In this document: piece after piece, positions 59,347 through 64,000 of the stretch
How the letters are laid out: the number at the start of each line of letters is the position of its first letter
How positions within the stretch are numbered: position 1 is the first letter of the stretch
NCBI RefSeq assembly: GCF_004138485.1
Contig: NZ_RYEV01000003.1
Location: 1,426,001 to 1,490,000 of the forward strand
DNA: 64,000 nucleotides
Reading direction: 5' to 3'
Source: Peristeroidobacter soli
Lineage (GTDB): Bacteria > Pseudomonadota > Gammaproteobacteria > Steroidobacterales > Steroidobacteraceae
Made by a program: the position numbers and the translations under genes
The notes under the pieces: generated by a model
Seen by the model: only the letters and a program-made list of their open reading frames with translations
Databases searched by the model: none
What the model was told of the DNA's origin: nothing

Positions 59347-60105
59347 TTACAGGAACATGCCGCCCGATGCCTCGATGCGCTGGGCATTGATCCAGCGGTT
59401 CTCCGGCGACAGCAGCGAGGCCACCACGCCGCCGATGTCCTCCGGCCGGCCGACCCGGCCCAGCGCGGTTTGCGAGGCGATCATGTCGTTCACCTGCTTG
59501 TTGTCCCGGACCAGGCCGCCGCCGAAGTCGGTCTCGATGGCGCCGGGCGCGACGATATTCACCGCGATCCCGCGACTGCCCAGTTCCTTGGCCTGATAGC
59601 GGGTCAGCACTTCCATGGCGCCCTTCATGGCCGCATAGGCCGAGTAGCCGGGCAGGGCGAAGCGGGCCAGGCCGGAAGAGATGTTCACGATACGCCCGCC
59701 GTCCGCCAGCAGCGGCAGCAGCTTCTGGGTCAGGAAAAACGGGCCTTTGAACTGGATGTTCACCAGCTCATCGAACTGCGCCTCGGTGGTTTCGGCAAAG
59801 GACGCATGAATGCCGATGCCCGCGTTGTTCACCAGGTAATCGAAGCGGTCGCGCTGCCAGCGATTCTTCAACACCTCGCGGACCTGCTCGACGAACGATG
59901 CGAACGTGGAGGAGACGCCGACATCCAGCTGCAGCGCCGCTGCCTTGCGCCCCGACCGCTCTATTTCAGCGACGACGGCCTCGGCTTCCTTCTGATTGCT
60001 TCGATAGGTCAGTACGACGTCGACGCCGCGCGCGGCCAACGCCTGGGCCATATTCTTGCCGAGGCCTCGGCTGCCGCCGGTAACGAGGGCGATGGGGGTG
60101 TTCAT
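59347..60105 (-). CDS. SDR-family NAD(P)-dependent oxidoreductase
   Basis: 252 residues from the ATG at 60105, with AAGGAG upstream. Rossmann fold opening ALVTGGSRGLGKNMA (about 6-20), NNAGIGI (about 91), Ser-Tyr-Lys triad in NISSGLARFALPGYSAYAAMK (Y-x3-K near 156-160) and the C-terminal LLSPENRWINAQRIEASGGMF. FabG-like reductase architecture; the substrate cannot be inferred. It is divergent from a LysR-type regulator that probably controls it, across a 106-bp shared promoter region. Confidence 0.9.
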   Translation of the reverse strand: MNTPIALVTGGSRGLGKNMAQALAARGVDVVLTYRSNQKEAEAVVAEIERSGRKAAALQLDVGVSSTFASFVEQVREVLKNRWQRDRFDYLVNNAGIGIHASFAETTEAQFDELVNIQFKGPFFLTQKLLPLLADGGRIVNISSGLARFALPGYSAYAAMKGAMEVLTRYQAKELGSRGIAVNIVAPGAIETDFGGGLVRDNKQVNDMIASQTALGRVGRPEDIGGVVASLLSPENRWINAQRIEASGGMFL

Positions 60106-60193
60106 GGGCGAGCTCCTTGGGAGGTGATGATCGGGCGAAGGAGAGCTTATTAGTCGTTTAAGAGTGGATAAACTGGCCAATTCTGAGCGTAGT

Positions 60194-60210
60194 GTTCGTA
60201 TAATACGAAC
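60194..60210. promoter_or_regulatory. Palindromic operator over a consensus -10 box, SDR/LysR divergent promoter
   Basis: The 17-bp perfect palindrome GTTCGTATAATACGAAC ends one base before the LysR ATG. It contains TATAAT (60199-60204), the consensus sigma-70 -10, and also fits the LysR-box form T-N11-A. Initiation about 7 bp after this -10 would start the LysR transcript at or beside its ATG. Read on the other strand it gives TATTAT toward the SDR gene. Autorepression by LysR binding is the natural reading; -35 matches are weak. Confidence 0.65.
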
Positions 60211-60211
60211 A

Positions 60212-61123
60212 ATGAATCAACTCGAAGCCATGCAGATCTTCGTCCGCGTCGCGGAGCTCGCCAGCTACACGCGGGCGGCGGAGAGTCTCGGGATGCCGAA
60301 GGCCAGCATGTCCACGGCGGTCCAGCAGCTGGAGAGCGAATTCGGCACTCAGCTTCTTCATCGCACGACCCGGAAAGTTCAGATGACCCTCGACGGCCGC
60401 GCCTGTTACGAGCGCTGCAAGGATCTGCTGGCCGATATGGATGAGCTGCGCTCGATGTTCCAGCAGGGGCCGCAGGCATTGAGAGGACGGTTGCGCGTGG
60501 ATATGCCCACCGGCATCGCGCGCACCACGGTCATTCCGCATCTGCCGACGTTTCTACGCCAGCATCCCCGGCTCGAAATCGAACTGAGCTGCACGGATCG
60601 CAAAGTCGATCTGGTGCGCGAGGGATTCGATTGCGTGATGCGGGTGGGCTCGGTGGACGATGTGAGCTTGATCGCGCGTCCGCTCGGCGCGTTTGTTGTA
60701 ACCAACTGCGCGAGTCCCGAATACGTGCGCACGCATGGCATGCCACGCACGGTGGAAGATCTCGCGCATCATCAGCTGATTCACTATGTGGGCACGTTCG
60801 GCGCGAAGTCGATGGGATTCGAATATCACGACGGCGTCGCCTATCGCATGGTGGACATGCCTGGCGTGATCACGGTGAATAGCGCGGAGGCGTATCAGGA
60901 AAGCTGTCTGGCGGGGCTGGGCATCATCCAGGCGCCCGGGCCGGGCATGCTCAAGCTGATCGAGCAAGGGCTGCTCGTGGAAGTCGCGCCTGAGTTGCGG
61001 GCGGAGCCGATGCCTGTCTGGTTGCTGTACGCGCAGCGACGCAATCTGTCACAGCGAGTGCAGGCGTTCATGTCCTGGATCGCGGAGCTGTTGAAGCCGC
61101 ATTTGTTGCCGCTCTCCGGCTGA
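60212..61123 (+). CDS. LysR-family transcriptional regulator
   Basis: 303 residues from the ATG at 60212. Winged helix-turn-helix (about 3-62): MQIFVRVAELASYTRAAES, KASMSTAVQQLESEFGTQLLHRTTR. The effector domain follows (about 90-295) with LRGRLRVDMP, LIARPLGAF and AYQESCLAGLGIIQAPG, as in the AaeR/DmlR-like group that often controls a divergent SDR or oxidoreductase. The predicted transcript is leaderless. Inducer unknown. Confidence 0.92.
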   Translation: MNQLEAMQIFVRVAELASYTRAAESLGMPKASMSTAVQQLESEFGTQLLHRTTRKVQMTLDGRACYERCKDLLADMDELRSMFQQGPQALRGRLRVDMPTGIARTTVIPHLPTFLRQHPRLEIELSCTDRKVDLVREGFDCVMRVGSVDDVSLIARPLGAFVVTNCASPEYVRTHGMPRTVEDLAHHQLIHYVGTFGAKSMGFEYHDGVAYRMVDMPGVITVNSAEAYQESCLAGLGIIQAPGPGMLKLIEQGLLVEVAPELRAEPMPVWLLYAQRRNLSQRVQAFMSWIAELLKPHLLPLSG

Positions 61124-61163
61124 TTGCGCGCGTTATGATGCTGCGATCGAGAGTCGAGGGACG

Positions 61164-61607
61164 ATGATGAGCCGGTTCAGATATCTGCTGCGAACCCGAT
61201 ATAACGAATGCGACGCGCAGAAGGTCGTGTTCAATGCGCGTTACGGCGATTACACCGATCTGGCGACGGCGGAGTACTTTCGGGCGCTCGGCTACGAAAA
61301 AGAAATGCAGACCGGCGAGCTCGACTTTCAACTGGTGAAACAGACGACCGAGTGGCGCGCGCCGGCGCGGTATGACCAGGTGCTGGAGATTTCGGTCGCG
61401 ACCAGACACCTCGGCAATACGTCGTTTACGTTGGCGACGGAGTTTCGTTTGGCCGGAGAGGAAAGGGTGATCGTCACCGTGGAGACGGTGTACGTACACG
61501 TCGACCACCACACGTTACAGAAGATGCCACTGACGCCGGCGCTGCGCGCGGCGCTGGAGCGTGGCGCGGCGAATGTGACGATCGATCACGCCGCGTATCT
61601 CACTTAA
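61164..61607 (+). CDS. Hotdog-fold acyl-CoA thioesterase
   Basis: 147 residues. Hotdog fold of the 4-hydroxybenzoyl-CoA thioesterase/YbgC type. The N-terminal RTRYNECDAQKVVFNARYGDYTDL carries the D-x-(Q/M)-x-V-x-F-(N/H) catalytic region, followed by EISVATRHLGNTSFTLATEF and VTVETVYVHVD. GAGGGACG before the ATG is a strong ribosome site. It follows the LysR gene by 40 bp. TTATGAT (61133-61139) upstream may be its -10. The acyl substrate is unknown. Confidence 0.87.
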   Translation: MMSRFRYLLRTRYNECDAQKVVFNARYGDYTDLATAEYFRALGYEKEMQTGELDFQLVKQTTEWRAPARYDQVLEISVATRHLGNTSFTLATEFRLAGEERVIVTVETVYVHVDHHTLQKMPLTPALRAALERGAANVTIDHAAYLT

Positions 61608-61977
61608 AGCAAGAAAGGTTCGGCACGGGACGAGAGTGACCGCTGCCGCCAGCACTGCGCGACGATGGTGAGGCTCTTAGTGGCTGACAATTTACACTGA
61701 AGCGTGAGGCGTCGCGCCGAGGGGTATTCCTCCTCCCGGCAGATTCGAAATACAGGGACGTGTTTTCGTATCAGCGCACATCAGGGGCTCGGCGGTGCCT
61801 TTCAGCGAAGCATGCTTCGCTCCGCCGAGCGGGTGTATATGGACGTACACCCTGGGCTTGCTCGGAGCAGGACTGCGCAGAGCAATGGGCGCCTCGGAGC
61901 GCAATGCGCGACGGGCGAGCGCGGTGCCGGGAGGAGGAATACCCCTCGGCGCGGCGCTGACCACCGACACCGCTCTC
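61608..61977. repeat. 370-bp non-coding region with a 239-bp element bounded by 28-bp inverted repeats
   Basis: Perfect 28-bp inverted repeats at 61714-61741 and 61925-61952 enclose 183 bp. Inside lie a nested hairpin (61787-61795 with 61822-61830), the 18-bp palindrome AGCGAAGCATGCTTCGCT (61804-61821), a 7-bp pair (61831-61837 with 61846-61852) and GCTCGG repeats. No ORF is credible. The form fits a miniature inverted-repeat element or a structured RNA. No clear target-site duplication is seen. The right end reaches to 26 bp before the holC stop. Confidence 0.75.
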
Positions 61978-62400
61978 TTAGAGGTTGTGCGACTCCATCG
62001 CACAGCCCTGTTCGCGATAATGCTTATATCTTTCGCGAGCAGTGCGTTTCCGTTCCGGGTCGACGTCGACAATCTCAGCGATACGATCATACGCATTGAC
62101 GTCGGATGGCATCGAATCCGTGAGATTGATGAGCAATCCGCGGTGTGATTGCGGGCCCAACTCCGAGCCAACCATCACCTTCACCCTGGCATGCGCCGCC
62201 TCCTGCCCACGATAGATCTCGTGGGGCAGGAAGCTGCCGTCGCTGAACGTCCACAGCATGTCGTCGAGTCGTTGCACATCCGGCGTCTGGATATATACCT
62301 GACACCCTTGCTCGACGGCGCGCTCCGCCAGCCTGCACGCGTAGCGCAGGCGGGCGTCGGGGGCGTCCGCGGAGAGGACGTAGAAGTCCACTCGACTCAT
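61978..62400 (-). CDS. holC: DNA polymerase III subunit chi
   Basis: 140 residues. Opening SRVDFYVLSADAPDARLRYACRLAERAVEQG, LDDMLWTFSDGSFLPHEIY and GPQSHRGLLINLTDS are the HolC signatures. It binds psi (HolD) in the clamp-loader complex and contacts SSB. It lies 9 bp downstream of pepA, the conserved gammaproteobacterial order, but the usual next gene valS is displaced. Confidence 0.94.
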   Translation of the reverse strand: MSRVDFYVLSADAPDARLRYACRLAERAVEQGCQVYIQTPDVQRLDDMLWTFSDGSFLPHEIYRGQEAAHARVKVMVGSELGPQSHRGLLINLTDSMPSDVNAYDRIAEIVDVDPERKRTARERYKHYREQGCAMESHNL

Positions 62401-62409
62401 GGCGGATCG

Positions 62410-63897
62410 TTATTTCTTGTTGATGAGGTAATCGACCAGCAGCGGCACCGGGCGGCCCGTGCTGCCCTTGGCGGAACCGCTCTGATACGCCGTACCCGCG
62501 ATGTCCAGATGCGCCCAGCGCAGGCCATCGGTGAACTTCGCGAGGAAGCAGGCCGCCGTGATGGCGCCGCCCTCGCGGCCGGCCACGTTGGCCATGTCCG
62601 CGAAGTTGCTCTTCAGCTGCTCGCCGTATTCCTCGCCGATCGGCATGTGCCAGGCGCGGTCGTCGGCGCGCTCGCCGGCCGCCTTCAGATCGGCCGCCAG
62701 CTCATCGTCGTTACTGAACAGACCCGACAGATGATTGCCCAGCGCGATCACGCAGGCGCCGGTGAGGGTCGCCAGATCGATGACCACTTCGGGCTTGAAG
62801 CGGCGCGAATAGGTGATGGCGTCGCACAGGATCAGACGGCCTTCGGCGTCGGTGTTCAGTACTTCGATGGTCTGGCCCGACATGCTCTTCACGATGTCGC
62901 CCGGCTTGGTGGCGCGACCGCTCGGCATGTTTTCGCACGCCGGCACGACGCCGACGACGTTGATCGGCAATTCCAGCTCGGCCACGGCTTTCATGGTGCC
63001 GAATACGCTGGCGCCGCCGCTCATGTCGAACTTCATTTCATCCATCGCGGCGGGCGGCTTCAGCGAAATGCCGCCGGTGTCGAAGGTGACCGCCTTGCCG
63101 ACCAGCACCACCGGCGCCTGGCTGCGCTCGGCGCCGTGGTATTCGAACACGATGAACGTAGCCGGCTCTTCCGAGCCGTGGGTGACGGACAGGAAGGAAC
63201 CCATGCCGAGGCGTTTGCATTCGGCTTCATTCAACACGCGCACGCTGAGCTTCTTGTAATCGTTGGCCAGGGCTTTGGCCTGGCGCGCCAGAAAGCTCGG
63301 GGTGCAAACATTGGCCGGCTGATTCGCCAGATCGCGCATGAACGCCATGCCGCTGACGATGCCCTGGCCATGGGCGAGACCGCGCTCGGCCTGGCCCTTG
63401 TCACCGCGACTGGCGACAGCGACGCCGAACTTGGTCAGCGACGGCTTGGGACGCTTGTTGCCGGTCTTGTAATCGGGAGTGCGGTACTGCGAGGCCGCGA
63501 CGACCTCGACGGCGACGCGAGCCTGCGCGTACGCATCGGCGTCGGCGATTTCGTCCAGGCCCAGATAGCTGATCGCATCGCTGGCGCCGGTCTTGGCGAC
63601 CATGGCGAGCGCGCCGGCCAGCGCCTTGCGATATTGCTTGCGCTTGAAGGTGCTGCGATTGCCCAGGCCGATCACGATGACCCGTTCGACGGGCGCGCCG
63701 CTCAGGTCGGCGAGCAGAACCGCGTCGCCGGTCTTGCCACGCAGGTCGCCACGCTTCACCAGCTTGGCGATGCGGCCGCCGATGCGGGCATCGAGATCTT
63801 CCGCGGCTGCCGACAGAACGCCCTTGTCGTAGACACCGACGATGGCGCAGTCAGTGCGCTGACGGGAGGCAGAGGCAGTACTGACAAAAAATTCCAT
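62410..63897 (-). CDS. pepA: Leucyl aminopeptidase (cytosol aminopeptidase, M17)
   Basis: 495 residues from the ATG at 63897, with GAGGAAGG upstream. N-terminal macro-like domain (about 1-170), then the M17 catalytic domain. The metal-binding VGKAVTFDTGGISLKP (about 255-270) and the signature NTDAEGRLIL (about 340-349), with the catalytic Lys and Arg positions, are intact. In E. coli PepA also binds DNA (Xer recombination, carAB control), which cannot be judged here. It is 9 bp from holC. The bases beyond 63897 hold TAGACT on the minus strand as a possible -10, without a good -35. Confidence 0.95.
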   Translation of the reverse strand: MEFFVSTASASRQRTDCAIVGVYDKGVLSAAAEDLDARIGGRIAKLVKRGDLRGKTGDAVLLADLSGAPVERVIVIGLGNRSTFKRKQYRKALAGALAMVAKTGASDAISYLGLDEIADADAYAQARVAVEVVAASQYRTPDYKTGNKRPKPSLTKFGVAVASRGDKGQAERGLAHGQGIVSGMAFMRDLANQPANVCTPSFLARQAKALANDYKKLSVRVLNEAECKRLGMGSFLSVTHGSEEPATFIVFEYHGAERSQAPVVLVGKAVTFDTGGISLKPPAAMDEMKFDMSGGASVFGTMKAVAELELPINVVGVVPACENMPSGRATKPGDIVKSMSGQTIEVLNTDAEGRLILCDAITYSRRFKPEVVIDLATLTGACVIALGNHLSGLFSNDDELAADLKAAGERADDRAWHMPIGEEYGEQLKSNFADMANVAGREGGAITAACFLAKFTDGLRWAHLDIAGTAYQSGSAKGSTGRPVPLLVDYLINKK

Positions 63898-64000
63898 GAA
63901 CCTTCCTCGCAAAGGGCGCGAAAAAGACGCTAGTCTACTCCATTCCGCGCGCCCCACCGCCGCGGAAACATCCTCACGCTGCGGGTAAAAAGCGGAACGA

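Noticed and set aside
61714-61952. Complete insertion sequence
   Set aside because: The inverted repeats are perfect but enclose only 183 bp with no transposase frame.
62149-63933. 594-residue plus-strand frame opposite pepA and holC
   Set aside because: It overlaps two well-supported conserved genes on the other strand and has no family features.

Overview
The window is 64 kb of GC-rich, densely coding bacterial chromosome. Its conserved gene blocks are gammaproteobacterial: metG next to rnfABCDGE-nth, mrp-dcd, purMN facing DUF2066-pgsA-like-hda, pepA-holC, valS and prfC. The mixture of families (class I fumarase, DUF1841, DUF3108, DUF2066, STN-type TonB receptors) suggests a Steroidobacter/Nevskia/Xanthomonas-like lineage. 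That placement is inferred from gene content only. No rRNA, tRNA, CRISPR array or complete insertion sequence was seen.

Layout. 1-10.4 kb: the end of a biotin-dependent carboxylase, an acyl-CoA ligase, an OmpA-like porin facing an HTH regulator, glycogen phosphorylase, a MAPEG protein, fumarase and DUF1841. 10.5-24.5 kb: a long minus-strand run. It starts with a HEAT-repeat Ser/Thr kinase and two PilT-type ATPases, continues with metG, and ends with rnfABCDGE-nth-SDR, where every junction from rnfA on overlaps. 24.7-39.2 kb: housekeeping genes (mrp, dcd, purMN, hda, wrbA, acylphosphatase, pssA, family 4 UDG, rimI), interrupted by a small toxin-antitoxin pair and a P1 peptidase. 39.3-47.9 kb: an accessory segment bounded by two 82-bp direct repeats. 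It carries an ECF sigma/FecR/TonB-receptor trio, a truncated IS110-type transposase, a secreted hydrolase and a GNAT gene with an internal deletion. 47.8-56.3 kb: a Fic protein with an AbiEi-like N-terminus, a 24-bp tandem repeat array, prfC, an Atg22-like transporter and MoxR-DUF58-TgpA. 56.4-64 kb: valS, an inserted SDR/LysR/thioesterase cassette with a 239-bp inverted-repeat element, then holC and pepA.

Most notable observations: (1) RnfA has no cysteine at all and RnfE has lost one of its two conserved cysteines, so three of the four expected ligands of the intramembrane 2Fe-2S cluster are missing although RnfB, C, D and G look intact. (2) A kinase with an N-terminal HEAT solenoid sits with two pilus-retraction-type ATPases between metG and mrp. 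(3) The 82-bp direct repeats around the accessory segment differ almost only at synonymous positions. (4) A 24-bp direct-repeat array lies directly upstream of the AbiEi-like/Fic gene. (5) There are several extragenic repeat families: 54/64-bp degenerate repeats, paired palindromes, a REP-like hairpin and the 239-bp element. (6) Perfect palindromes overlie promoter-like sequences at the toxin-antitoxin, LysR and HTH genes, and two of these predict leaderless transcripts.
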